Shown piece after piece: positions 37,431-49,850 of a DNA stretch of 64,000 bases. Both the position numbers and the translations under genes were made by a program. Under the pieces are notes generated by a model. That model saw only the letters and a program-made list of their open reading frames with translations. It did not search any database and was not told the origin of the DNA. Source of the DNA: Fasciola hepatica (taxonomy: Eukaryota; Platyhelminthes; Trematoda; Plagiorchiida; Fasciolidae); the NCBI GenBank assembly GCA_948099385.1, contig CANUEZ040000156.1:5229501-5293500 (forward strand). The letters run 5' to 3'. Position 1 is the first letter of the stretch, and the number at the start of each line of letters is the position of its first letter.

Positions 37431-40400
37431 CCTCAAGTCTCACTCACGGAGTACTTCGTGTGGCACTCAAAACAAATGGCATTTCATGTAACAACTCTTT
37501 CAGTTTCCTGGCCATCTCGATCAAGCCATAAATTCCCCCCCCCCCTGAGTTACGCGATCAACTCAGCAAACATATTGTGTTTTAGGGAAGCGAGCTTACC
37601 AACTCTTAATTCACCCATTAAGTAACCGTGCATGACGAAGGTCAACACGGGAGTGAAACGTGTGTCCAGTTTCCACTTCCTTTTTGATATGAGCCACTCA
37701 TCACATGTCCGAAAAATCTCTCGACGCATGTCACCAACTGAAAAAAACCCATTTCTTACCGTTTGTGTATCCCGTTTAGTATATAGTGGATTGTTGAACT
37801 AATAGCCGATAATTCAGCTCCTCGTCGTAGAAATTAACACCAAGATAATTAGATTGACATACCACACTAGGACAGAATACGGTTAAACTACAATTACATT
37901 TCTACATCTACTGGGGGGGAAGTACAGATAAGGATTTAAATCAGAATGTGTTAGTTGCGGCGGATGCGAGCACGTTTGTAAGTACATGTATGCGCATGTA
38001 TGATTGTGGTCACTACAACAAACAGAAAGAGTAGGGATAATCGTAGGAATAACCAGGTGAATCAGTCCTTGAGAACCCTATTGCACCGGACAACGCTTTA
38101 CCATATCGAGACTGAATTGGGAAACTATCAGATTTATTTACCAGTGCTACTCTTTGGTTTAATTCTATGAAAGCTGATCTCTGCTACATTTTCTAAATGA
38201 GACGAATGGATGTGGACCCATGCCCGAAGGAACACCGTAGAGTAAAACAAACCATCCTAGCCCCCAGCGCCAACAGCAAGTTTCACGAGTTAATCAGTAT
38301 TGTCCTTTATATCTCGTTCAACCTTGTGCCATTTGTCTCACTGGGAGTTGAACGACGGGGCTAGAACAGTGAATGAAACAAGAGCCTGGGCCAAAACCAA
38401 CTCGTATTCTTTAAGGTTAGGATTACGGTGCAAAGGAAACCAGCGGGGAAAAAAATCAGGATTTTGCAATGTCGCCAGATAGGATGAGTTAGGAAGTATC
38501 CCCCACAAAGGGTTCAATATCGAAAGTTGCAGGTGCATAGATGCCACTGATACGGAAATTATATCATGAAAGAAGTTGTGCTATGAAGAGATTTTCGTTG
38601 AGATGCATACACAATTTTATAACATTTTGGACTGAAAGTCGCAGTAGTTATTGGATAAAATAAAACTCGTATAGTTCCACAGGTGTATTCCCACTGCCTT
38701 ATAAGCATGTTAGTTTAGTGAACATTTTGCAGAATTACAAATGCACACAGCACGGTGTGACTGATCTACCTATGGACTGGAATACTGAACTGTTCATAGT
38801 GAAAAAAACAGAATACTACAAAATTGTGCAAACCCCGGATTAGCCTCATTCTGTTTATGTGAGGAGAAAAAATTGCATCACTTGGCACAGCAGAATCCAT
38901 GCTCTGTGGAATGCTATACGAAGACCGTCACGTCTATAGTAGTTACAAACTTTAATAATCTGCCTTGTTTATCCAGCTTTGATGCTCCGAAAGTGGAACA
39001 TTATAAGGTAGATCTTTTCTTTTTATATACAACACGAGAAAACATAAAATAACTTGGTTGGTACAAAGCGAATTTCTCGAAGCTTCTGCAAACAGCTCAG
39101 GTTTGTATTCATCTTTGGCAATGCCCCCGTGCACAGGAAGGCTGTGTGGTTTTCATGAAACGAAGCATTTATTTATGGTCTATCCTTTAATCCTTTCGAG
39201 TAAATTCTCACCAAGGTCTTATAGGCTTGTACCAATTCATAAAAATTTGATTTCCTGAGAATGCAACGATAGCTGCCGAAATCATTGATAGGTATACCAA
39301 TAGGATTACCGTTTGCAACGACTTTGCCCTTGTGTCACCCAGTCTTCAACCATAATATATAGATTAACTTTGTTTTCTTTGATCGACATCAGATGGGAAC
39401 AGAATAATAGGGAATGCAGAAGGGGTCTATTATTTCAAGTTTATCGAATTTTTGGTTGAAAATAAAGCTACGCGGTTGAGACACCATGCAACCCGGCTCA
39501 GTCCCGACGAGATCATCTCTGGTTGAAAGTAGTGAAAAATGGGTAGAGGAGGACGCTGAGTCATTTTCAGGTTCCTAATATCACATCGTTAATTAGTTAT
39601 CACGACCGGCCTGACCGCATTCTTCTACGGTGCTGTCATTTCGAAGACCTACAAGCAGATAGATAACGAAGATCACCGCAAGCTGAGTAAAAATGTACGT
39701 CCAATTTTGAAGAAGCTTGATTTCATATACTTTTATAGATCAGCGTTGACCAGTTACTAATGCAAGGAGATAAATCTATCACGTTGTTCGATAATTGGGC
39801 TACTTCTCGGAAGAGTAACATTGTTCTGTGCGACAGATAACACAGTCTCAAATAACCTGGTCATTTTTCTGCACCGGCATTGTGGAGAAGCCTTGGGTGG
39901 ATTAGCGTCAGTCTTGCAATTCATTGTTTTCGTTCTCACTTTCTTGTATTTACGTGCATTAGTAAGGGCATATGCCATAGCATCAAAGTACCACAGTACA
40001 ATTAGGGACCAGTGGTAACCCAAAGCTGATACTTCGATTGGAGAAACGCATCGGATCCGAATAGGTCAGGTACGGTAACCAACGGGGCGACAGTGTAAAG
40101 CTGTCCGTCACCTATGTGCTTGATGGCAGAGGCATTCGAATCTGTTACATCCGATGAACTGAACGACGATAGCACTCGATCACCACCGGTAAAAATAAAC
40201 AAAAAGATCGGGCGTCATAAATGTCAGGCACTTGTTGGATCAAAAGAAATTCATATACGAGCCAAAGTGTGTAAAATCAGAGCATGCGTGCTCCTCCTTT
40301 TGGTGGGAACTGCAGCATGGTTCTTCGGTTGCGAAAAGATGTTCATTATGCCAAGAGTCAAGCACAGCTTTCCATAATTCTTTTCACCTAAGGGTCCTTT

Positions 40401-40550
40401 GGTAGAGATCAGCTGTCCATTACTAGACCCATCCTTAGTAAATAGTTGCACTGACGTCTAAAACGATGTTTACCTGGCTACTATGATTCTTATTCAATCT
40501 GCTGTGTCAACGGAAAATAAGTCGCTGATATAACTGTATAATATTTGTAG

Positions 40551-40551
<1 letters not shown>
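37431..40551. other. Intergenic stretch
   Basis: No gene recognised. A C homopolymer run lies near 37530-37544. The frames at 39821-40018 and 40114-40377 contain hydrophobic segments but no recognisable domain or consistent splice pattern. Confidence 0.35.

Positions 40552-40598
<47 letters not shown>
40552..40598. repeat. (TA)n microsatellite, about 47 bp
   Basis: Uninterrupted TA run ending in ATGCAGACG. Confidence 0.95.
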
Positions 40599-40601
<3 letters not shown>

Positions 40602-41377
40602 GACGTATATTTAACACAGTAATATTTACCGCATCGTTCTCTAATACTGACAATATATATCTACCCAGAGGCGTCAATTACAAAATTGATGTTTCTTTAC
40701 AAGTTTTTTCGATTATCATTCACGGTAACCGGAGGGCTCAAACCCTTCGGTAATGTACTTCATAGTTGCGATCAATCAGCACTGTGACAAGATACCGTGG
40801 TTTGCGAATTTTTTGATCTATACGAGGTGAGTCATGCGTAAAGTTTCCATTGATTTGATGCCAGATGGAGTGCAGTTTCAGCAAATCCATGAAACCCGTA
40901 AAAAAGGTAACTCAGCGAGTAATCAAACTTAAGTTGTTTGGTTCATATCAGGACCATCACTATACAAAAGATGAACAATTGACCTATGATTTGTGCCAGA
41001 TCGATTGCCTCATACTGGGGAGCTAAAGCATGTCAAATTTTGGAGGATCGAAACACCCTTATATTTTTATTTTGTTCCACTCAATCAGCGGATCATCACA
41101 CCATCGTAAATCATGCGTAACAATTTTCTGTTTGTCGAGAAAATATTTTTTGTACTCGAACTCAATCAAGCAACACAGTATCCAACAATGTTTTCATCTT
41201 TGTTGATCTAACAGTGTACCACCTGACTTCATTTAACCGCGTGTAAGATGAACATCAAACAACGTAATCGGCTAATTGGAAACACGCACTGCACTTCGCC
41301 ATATCTAGAAACAATGCAAGTAAAAACAGATATAGCGATCATTTTGACGAATACTCAGCAAGCCTATGCATGCAAGT

Positions 41378-41398
41378 CACACACACACACACACACAC
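41378..41398. repeat. (CA)10 microsatellite
   Basis: Short CA run of 21 bp. Confidence 0.9.
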
Positions 41399-42177
41399 TC
41401 ACCGGACGGTCCAATCAATGTGCGTCAACTTTGTACAGCCATCTGTATTGCTCAGTTTCGCCAATGAAAGTGACCGTTTACGTACGGCAGCTTTGAACCT
41501 GGGTGACTAAACTGTCCATAATTTCGCCCCGGAGCTCTTGTTTATTCGTTCATTTTGCTGCTCATTGAAAGATCATAAACTAAACGCATTCCCAAAGGTA
41601 CTACTGTGTTGTGTTCAAACGTGAGCAGGTTAGTAGTAGAACAGCACGTGTATTGAACGCAGTAGTATACACCAGCCGTACGGGCGCAGACAAACAATAA
41701 AGTCCAACTACCAAGTCAATAGGGAAGTAGAGAATCAATACAGTCGATTAGTGTCTGAACAGGGATGCGATTGGTAGACTCGTAATACCACTTTCAATCG
41801 CGCATGGTGAGGGTGCGTTCGTACTCTTGGTTGGGCTGATAGGGCGATCATGTGCGGTACCAACGCACGCATAATTAACAATGTAGAGTAGACACAACAC
41901 GTGGGATGTGTAGTTAAAACACGATTTGCAATCTTATATCCATTGAACAAATTATTACGCAAATCAGTGGCAATTTTAGGAAACGGAGAAAGAATCAGGG
42001 TGCCGAATTTGAACAGCTTAACCGTTAAATTCGAAAGATATTTTATGTCAAATACTTGAAACAGAATGGATATTCTTAACTGTGTCTCCAAATAAATAAT
42101 TTTCTCTGGTTCTTCCGCGAAATTCACTGTCTAAGGGTCCTGGCCAAGCTGATATTCGCAGTATTTTTTTTCCCAGG

Positions 42178-42310
42178 AGCTGATTTCATTTTGTTGCCTC
42201 GGATTTCAAAAACCAACCATTTCATTGCTATTCGGCTGGATAACGATATCCTCAAAACAGTGAAATCAGAAGCTAATATTCCCTCAAGTGAGACTTCAGT
42301 CAAAATTAAA
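42178..42310 (+). CDS. Candidate exon with strong acceptor, unknown protein
   Basis: A T8-CCCAG polypyrimidine acceptor is followed by an open frame encoding ADFILLPRISKTNHFIAIRL and continuing to 42496. A possible donor (CTCAA|GTGAGA) lies near 42288. The peptide has the look of a globular protein strand (HFIAIRL), but no family is recognised and the 3' end is uncertain. Confidence 0.25.
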
Positions 42311-42851
42311 TTAGATGCGAATAACACTGACATTCGTTGTATTTCTTCTCAAATTTATCGTCTTGATGTTTTTTTTCAATTGTTTCAGTTTCTGGACTAC
42401 AGAAGAAATATTTACTGGCCATGGATACCACTGATGAACAAACAGAGCACCAGGCAGGACTTAACCAGACGTGATCTAACCATAAACTTCATCTGACTAA
42501 CATAACTTAGGGCGTTGATCCACGTGGTATCATTGAGATCAGAGACTCTGTGCTCCCATGAGCTGAGTTTTTCCTCGGTTACGACAAATGTGAATCACAG
42601 AAATGTTTATGTTCGCTTTTGGATTATCGATTATCACTATGTTGCCAAAGTCTCAATGGAGCTCGAAAAGATAGCAGACGATAAACCCGACCTGTCATAT
42701 AATCAAAACTATTCACTCGGACGGGGAACCGCCCCCTTTGAATAAGCATTTGGAACATAACAATGCGAACATCCTGATCGATAGAAAGACTGGGCTAACA
42801 TAGAAATGATGTGTTTAGTGAGCAGATATTTGGGCCACTTTGTCCAGGAAA

Positions 42852-42973
42852 ATGGGGGATGATGACGCAATGGATATCGATCTCTCTCCTCCTTGCCCAC
42901 TTAGGAGTGAACTTTTTGAATTAAAATTTGATTGTAATAATGAAAAGGATGAAGGACTCAAAGATTCTGACTG
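42852..42973 (+). CDS. Candidate first coding exon, unknown protein
   Basis: ATG-initiated frame (MGDDDAMDIDLSPPCPL...) preceded by GTCCAG and ending at a GACTG|GTGAAG donor-like site. Its acidic start and even codon pattern look coding. The frame immediately after it (about 42960-43158, +1 shift) also looks coding (LTGEAPPGLVGSASYVGSV), so either a splice or a frameshift separates two parts of one gene or pseudogene. Confidence 0.25.
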
Positions 42974-43158
42974 GTGAAGCTCCACCTGGCTTAGTTGGTA
43001 GTGCTTCATATGTCGGTTCAGTAGACTTGAGTCCGAACCAGATACTCTTTAGCGTCTTTGTTTCCAATGAAAAATATTTGGAAGTTATTTCCATTCAATC
43101 TTCAGTTGTGCGCAACCGTCATTCACCCGGAATCTGTGCTTCAGAATGGCGGACGTAG
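42960..43158 (+). CDS. Candidate coding segment in shifted frame
   Basis: Open frame in +1 relative to the preceding candidate exon, ending TAG at 43156-43158. The content (PGLVGSASYVGSVDLSPNQI) is protein-like but unrecognised. It may be a frameshifted continuation of 42852-42973, which would make the locus a pseudogene, or a separate exon. Confidence 0.2.
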
Positions 43159-43641
43159 TTGTAGCATCACCAATTTGAATGACCTTTTCTTTGTGGAACA
43201 GGTTGCATACTTGCAAATAGGTGACCACGGTGGTGAAAAAAGTGAACAACAGATAGAAATTTGCTCTCATACATTCTCGAACACTTTCAACTATAGTGTG
43301 GTGAATTTTGCTAGCGTATTATGGGCTTTTTGAAGGTTTGTAATTCTGACCCGGCCCCATCATTGAAGTGAGAACCAATTTTTGTCAAGTTGTTCCAGGA
43401 GGGCTCGTATAAGAACTCATTCGTAGTTCGTGCAACGCTCGTGAAGTAAAAAAAACCGTGAAAGAGAAGGCTATGTTCCTGACCTTTCAGGGATACCACA
43501 TCAAACTGTCATCCTCTGACAGCTCCTTAAAAACTGTTACGTCTTCCAATGATCTACTGTCCTTTTTTTGTCTAGGCTTATGCACCGCTTCAGACTCCGT
43601 TGATAGGGCTGCTCTACATAACCGTTTTTAAAAATACAGTA

Positions 43642-43829
43642 GACAGGAAATGTGCTTCGTTTCTACGAGGATATGCTTGCCATGCCGCAGGTCCGTTTTT
43701 GGCGTATGGACAACATCCAGCACCTTCTGCCGTCACCAGGAGAACGAGAAAACCTTGATTTCACCGTTTCTCTTATGCCTCTCAAACAATGGATTGGAGC
43801 TGGTTCATGGGGTGCAATATATGGTAAAG
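43642..43829 (+). CDS. Candidate exon with kinase-like glycine loop
   Basis: Starts after an AGACAG acceptor and ends ATATATG|GTAAAG. It encodes FYEDMLAMPQVRFWRMD, then a linker, then WIGAGSWGAIYG at its 3' end. I-G-x-G-x-x-G-x-I-Y fits the ATP-binding glycine loop of protein kinases, which would put the invariant Lys on the next exon. No such exon could be identified, because a LINE relic follows from about 43.97 kb. The kinase assignment rests on this one motif and is weak. Confidence 0.3.
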
Positions 43830-43969
43830 ATATACAATGGCATCGTTAACTTTTAGGCCGGAAGCTTTTACGTCACACTGTGAGCACTGTAAATTCCGGC
43901 AGTTGAAATATGACGCATGGTATGCCGTTTCCTCTGATAAGTCCGTGAACCTGCATTGATACTCGAGTT

Positions 43970-44560
43970 GTTGGTAAGCTAGAATTTGTAACTAGTTTCA
44001 AGTACTCCGGGGTCCAAGTCATGGATAGAGGAGGTTTTCAAAGACAGGTCACTTCAAGATTAACAGAAATCAGGACAACGTTTTTCGAATCTGTGACTTA
44101 AGGGGCCGATATTACAAAAGACCCTTCATCCTAGTCTAAAGGGTAGGGCATATGATGCAAAGCATGATGCGTAGTCTCTTGTTCCGATTTGGTGAGACCG
44201 ATCGTTATACATTGACGACTCTGGGCGACTTTCCGTATTTGACCATCAAATCGTGCGGAAGATTCCGTGGGTTTTGAACCAAGCCAAATTTGCAACGAAG
44301 GTGGGGCAGCCATCTGCTGGACGCAGTTAGTCGTATTCCAAGTGGGGCAATTCTACAACACAGTATTCGGTAACTCGGATGTTTTCTTATACCCGATAGT
44401 TTACCGTTCAACTTACCGTGCCTTACCTGAGTGTTTTTGCCAAGAATGGAAGAAGCGAAAAGACGGTTAACTTATGCCTCGACTTATGGGTATGAAGCAA
44501 CAGACAGCAGATCCATGGGGAACCCGATCTCCCGAAAGTGGTCTAAAAGACGAAGATTGT
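43970..44560 (+). pseudogene. LINE reverse-transcriptase C-terminal relic
   Basis: Broken translation in changing frames gives FVTSFKYSGVQV (thumb-type FxxSFxYLG), SGRLSVFDHQIVRKI (consensus VFDHRCLRxI) and TYRALPECFCQEWKKRKDG (consensus RALF...WKKRRGG), in the order seen in RTE-type LINEs. Stops and frameshifts throughout show a dead copy. Confidence 0.6.
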
Positions 44561-44689
44561 CGTTGGTCAGGTTTATTGCGTTTAACACGCAAATCTTTTT
44601 CGTTGATAATTCATTGGTAGTTTATAGGCATTTTGCACCGGTCCTGATGCTTAACTAAGAATGTGCAGAATTAGAATAGCCCGCTAACC

Positions 44690-44760
44690 AGTCATTTATT
44701 CCCCTTATTTTGGTCAAAACAAAAACACCCAACAAGATCGTCGACGACCAGGTATACTTA
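44690..44760 (+). repeat. Diverged copy of part of the 32/34 kb repeat
   Basis: CCAGTCATTTATTCCCC and the following A-rich sequence resemble 32083-32130 in the inverted-repeat arm. This implies that the arm belongs to a dispersed family. Confidence 0.4.
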
Positions 44761-45958
44761 AAGATATTGCGCAGAATAAGAGCTAGTAGTTCGAATATTC
44801 TATGGTGTGATTACTGAACTGAAAAGAATTACAAAAACAGAAAGGTCAAAGCAATAATGTGCGTTTGAAGTTTGTAAACAAACCAATAACTTAACTAGCG
44901 CGTAGCAGATTAGATCATGCGTGATAAGATTTACCATGCCATACCAAGGTTCTGCAAACCACTAAAAATCATGCAAGCGTTGTACAACATTTTCTTCTAG
45001 CTTGATAAGATTAATCTTCATTGCACATGTTCTGAGCCCTTCTTGTGGCTCCATCAAGGTGAGAATGATTCTGACGGATGACTTCATTATAGTTGCCTGC
45101 GTGCAACATTTTCATATCCCAAGATCCCCCATATCTAAAGCCCCATATAGAAATCAAATAAAATATTTTAAATTGGTGAAACTCCGGTTTCATTCGTAAA
45201 GTAAAATTTTCGGAATACTATACGTTTGTCAAATTCCTTGTTCGCACGAAGATTCTGAAAGGTGGATAATGGAAAGCCTACCGGTATTTTCCGTGTTCAA
45301 AAGCCAAGCCCCACGAAATGGAACCGAATTAGCGACTCTTCGCTTACCGGGCAGATGCTTAATCAGTATAGCTATCGTGATATGCCCATACGAGTAGGAA
45401 TAACGTAAGTGAATCTTCAGTGATGCGCAAACACTATTCCAATGATAAACAAAAGATGTCCTGATTTTACTGATTGGGCTAGCCTCGTCGATCACTTCCC
45501 GATGGGACGAACAACATCCGGCTGAGTGCCAGCCTATGGAAATTGAAATGTATTCGTGGAACGTCACTGGATTACCTCTCACTCAGGTTCGGAGATAAAA
45601 ACTTCCACTTCCACGAAAATAAAGTATCACCTTCATATTCCCTCCAAAAAGCAAACTGGTAAATGCTTCCGAAGTGTTGCTTTTCCAGCATCCTTAAAAA
45701 AATCTGAAATCGGGGCCAGAGGACTTACCGTAGCCGCATCAATAACCTATTAGTATGTTTTGCCGTACAAATTATACAAAATATTTACTGTGTAGAAGCA
45801 GTTAAGTGTAAACAACTGGAAACAAAATCATAACAGATTACCGTCAAAGGAAGAAATGCTCTAGTGAAATTTAAGTAAACTATAATCGAGTACATTCACA
45901 CAAAAAGGACTGAAACACTTCTCGGTGTTCAAAACTTTGAATGGGTCTTTAGGAAAAA
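44761..45958. other. Intergenic stretch
   Basis: No gene recognised. The frame 45556-45753 follows a CTCACTCAG acceptor-like site and ends in a stop, but shows no domain. Confidence 0.35.
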
Positions 45959-48900
45959 ATGATGTTAGTTAGACGTCTCCGAAGAGCATGAACAATTCAT
46001 CATGCAGCTTTGGGGTACATCGAATTTCGAACGGGTACTATGGCTCTCAAAGGTACTGGATACTTGTGGACTGGGTGATCCTCTTAAGTAATAGGTTTGA
46101 ACAACTACTGGCTTTAAATATTTGGGCTAAGTTAAGGACATGGAACCATGCGCAAGCTATATTCGGTGCTCTACTATCCTCATTTTCTTATCAGTATATT
46201 GTTTATTGGATTGATGTCTGGTTCGAATTGCTGCACATAAGACAGTATTTCGTCTGTCTTCGTTTTTTATCCAAGGTAAAACGTCTGAAGATCTGTTTGG
46301 TTGTAGTTGCCTGGTTTCCTTAACCGAGCAGTCACTTGATGATGAATTACTTCCCTAATCAAGCACTTATATGCAGAGAGGTGAACGGAAACACGACCGC
46401 ACCAGTCCATGATAGGTCGGTAAGCTGTGCACAAATGTGAAGAATGAGCAAATACTTATCTGACAGAAGTCAGTTAGTAAGGGTTTCACGATTAGCAAAT
46501 AATTACTGATCGACACTTCACAGTTGATTATCTGTAACTAGGCTTACACTAGTACCGCGTCGCGCTAACGGAACAATGCCAAACTCCAAGGAATGAATGA
46601 CAAACGTTGTATCATTTCCAAACGTCTAAATGGAAAGATAACTATTGTGACTGGAGCTAACACTGGAATTGGTTTCCACACTGCCGGAGAGTTGGCACGT
46701 CGTGGAGCTATTGTGATTATGGCCTGTCGAAATAAGGATCGTGCTGAGGCTGCTAGAGCAAAGCTGTTGTATAAGTATGGTGAGATTAATGCGGATTGGA
46801 TGAAGACGGATGTGGCTGCTTCGTGAGTTTTGGAATCACTGAAGTCCCTCAAAGTGGATCAAGTGAGTCGCTTGTAGTTCGTGGCAGTTTTCATCAACTG
46901 TTGCACGATTCATTGAGGAAGACTTTCGAAGGAAGTGTCCATGACCTAATTAGATGTTTAGATATCTAGCATTCCGTGAAGTGTAAAACGGTTATTCCCT
47001 GAAATATCCTATTTCAATTCTGACATAATATTGAATACATTTATTTTTGACCACCAATTCTTTTATGTGTTAAAATGATGTCTATTTAGGTTGGTCATCT
47101 TTCTTTTACCGATTCTGAATGATCCCGCAAAATTTCTGTCCCTATAAACAAGCCCGGGACATAATGATAACGATAATATTATTATTAACCCCGGTACGCT
47201 TGTGGAAAGGTAAAATAAGCAATCCAGTGGACAATGATTTCGAGTTTGCCATCGAAACCTCATCATTTCGATTCACTTGAGAGAAATAAAACGAAATGTG
47301 TACAAATCTTGATCAATAACCGTTGTTCAATGTTATACAAACTTGCATACGCACACATGGTTATGACATGAAATGTAGCCCGCCGACCGTCGGCACAGTT
47401 TTTTCCGTCCTTAGTTCGCATTGTTGAAAGTAATCTGAAATTAAGGGCTGAAGATCGATGACCTGTAAACTACGAATGGTCCAAAGGAATAGGATTATTA
47501 TCATAACGTTGTTTTTCGATGTGTGACAAACAACTACTTACTCGAATTGTGGTTGAACGCTTTTTCGTGTACCGTATCGTAGGTGGTTTTGACCTTCTTG
47601 AAAATACGTGCTTGTAGTCTAGGATCGAGAAACAGGTTATGATCAAGACACCGCAGTTTGGGAGACTTTCTTTTCAGCTGAAGGGCCACTCTTCACCACT
47701 GAGTGAATTCTGCGTGGGATTATAATTTACACTATTTTTGAACAATGAATCAAAAATACACATCTCGAAAGCTATAGACTTTTTACTAACGGCAAACTGT
47801 ACTGATCTTAGGAAGCGCATGTGATGTCATGATTCGTTGAATGGATTTATGGCAGATTTCTGGTGGTGGATGGATTAAGCTCATCCAGACAATCTGCAAT
47901 TATGTTATTCTCATTAGCTTGTATTTGTTTTCTTTCACTAAACCCGTTAGCATGCATTCAAATAAGTTAGTAAGGAAGGAACCCGATTGTCTGCTGATCA
48001 AATGAACTTTGGATGCACGATCTCAAGCTTCAAACCATATGGTTTTTTCTCCTCTGTCGCCTCTTCGGTGGACATCTTTGTTCTGTCCTCTTCTTTTCAT
48101 GAGTGACAAAGTCGTCTACGGTCGAGTTACTAGTGCTGAATTTGACGGGATGACCAAGAGCCGCCTAAAATCAAAAGTATCTAGTCAAGCTCTCGTGCTC
48201 TACTGTGTTTTACAACGGTATCACATAGCAACCTTCATCCCTGTTGAACATCAAGCTGTTTTATCGGAAAGTTAAAACACATTTCCACAACTTATTTTTG
48301 CGAATTCACATGATACAGTAATTGAGTGTTTTTACTCGCTCAGGTGGAGTCTACGGGTTTGCATTCTTGTTTGTCCTGAGATAAAGTCATATTTGTGACG
48401 ACTGGAAAACCCCGCTTCCACAATCGATAGAATCCAGGTACACGCTCAGATCACGTGATTACGTGAGTAAATCAGATTGTCTGACGCATCACTATTAAGT
48501 TATGGTGTCCCAAGGTCAGTCGAAGTGATAGATGACGCGATGCTCCTAAAGTGAGAGGCAAGGCTCCTGAATAGTAGAATTTGGTTCTAAAACTACATAA
48601 ATATTATAGTTCAACAATTCAATGAGGAAAATCAGGAGAAGATAATGTAACTTAATAAATTACTGTTTCTGTTGTGGCACCCGAAGTATTTCTTCATGTT
48701 CTGTCATTCCTAGCTCATTTTGGATAGTTTGGATTGGTCATCGCTGGAAACCGTTAGACAGTTTGTAGCCAAAGTCGTTTGAGCACATCCAAAAATTGAC
48801 ATTCTCATAAATTATACAGGACTGTCATTAAACCAACATTCCACCACTAAAGACGGCTTTGAGCAAACCGTTGGTGTCAATCACTTGGGATACTTACTAC

Positions 48901-48959
48901 TCACCGAGATGTTCTTGCCCACACTGAAAGCAGCTTCGCCTTCTCGAATCATCACAGTA
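45959..48959 (+). pseudogene. Decayed paralogue of the retinol-dehydrogenase-like gene
   Basis: Three pieces match exons 1-3 of the minus-strand gene in order and with their introns: about 45959-46014, 46553-46862 and 48714-48959. Donor and acceptor positions are conserved (GG|GTACAT, CAA|GTGAGT, CCTAG|CTCATT) and intron 1 is 538 bp against 528 bp. This shows a DNA-level duplication, not a retrocopy. Breaks: an in-frame TGA in exon 1, a 1 nt deletion next to a TGA early in exon 2, Cys-to-TGA near the end of exon 2, Gln-to-TGA in exon 3, and NNAG changed to NYTG. Homology stops at about 48958, before the catalytic Tyr and Lys, and exon 4 is not found. TGANTGIG is still intact. The product cannot be an enzyme. 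Confidence 0.88.
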
Positions 48960-49319
48960 ATCTAACTAGGCTTTTCTTCATCCCGTAATTGTAGAGTCGA
49001 ATTTCAAAGGGGTTTTAAGCGCATTTCGATTGCTAGTAAACTTTCCTTTAATTTGCATGTCTTTCATATGCGGTCTTAACATATATAAACATATATATAA
49101 TGCGTGATGAACCTATTTAGTATATATATAAATTATACCAGAGATAACAGTTTGTAGCAACCTTAATATTACTAATAATATTCTACTGGTAGTGTCGATT
49201 CCGATACGTTAGAAAAAGAACTCAGTATTTGTTTCGAGCTTCGAGGTTTAACCGAGATATGTCAAACCATCGGATAAAGGTATTGATTTATTTATTTCCT
49301 CCTAATTATGTTGATTCTA

Positions 49320-49850
49320 TGCTGTGCTACGGGTAGTTTAAAGTGGGTTACCTTGGTTGCCAAGGTATAAGTCTCTGAGCAACATAAGCTAAAAGTTACC
49401 AAGAAACGAAAATATAACTTTTTTGATCAATGGAACCACACGAATTGTTCTAGGTTATATCAAAATTAGTTTATCACGTAAATATTTCGGTAGAAGCTTT
49501 TTTATGGTCCAGTAAGGTTTTTTATCTTTATGGAAAGGTCAAGAGATAATCGTCTGTATTCGGAAATTTCACATTATATGTGGTCTAAACATGCATCTTA
49601 CCGACGACTGTACAACTTACTGAAAAAAGAAAATTCCAGTTCACATCAATGTGAGCTTTGGCTTCAGGGACATTTGAGTGCGCTTTGTTTAGCGTTTCTT
49701 TTGTTATCGCGATATTGACAAAAACGTTTGTCAAAATTGAACTTTCTCGGCACTTTTGTCGATTGGACCGAAATAGATGAGACGGTTTTGTGCGCATTAC
49801 CTTCAAAAAGCTGTGTCCAAAATCCATTTCCTTAATCCAGTGCAAGAATA
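49320..49850 (-). repeat. Diverged repeat, inverted partner of 17400-17881
   Basis: Read on the minus strand it matches 17400-17881 in order, including HWIKEMDFG against RWIKDMDFR at its start. Here the hydrophobic segment is lost. It begins about 360 bp after homology of the dehydrogenase pseudogene ends. Confidence 0.75.

Noticed and set aside
45988..46323. 111-codon hydrophobic ORF as a membrane protein gene
   Set aside because: It starts within exon 1 of the dehydrogenase pseudogene and runs through its intron, so it is not an independent gene.
17383..49850. One large collinear inverted duplication joining the dehydrogenase pair and the 17.4/49.6 kb repeat pair
   Set aside because: The order of the two pairs is not consistent with one inversion: the repeat is upstream of the intact gene but downstream of the pseudogene.
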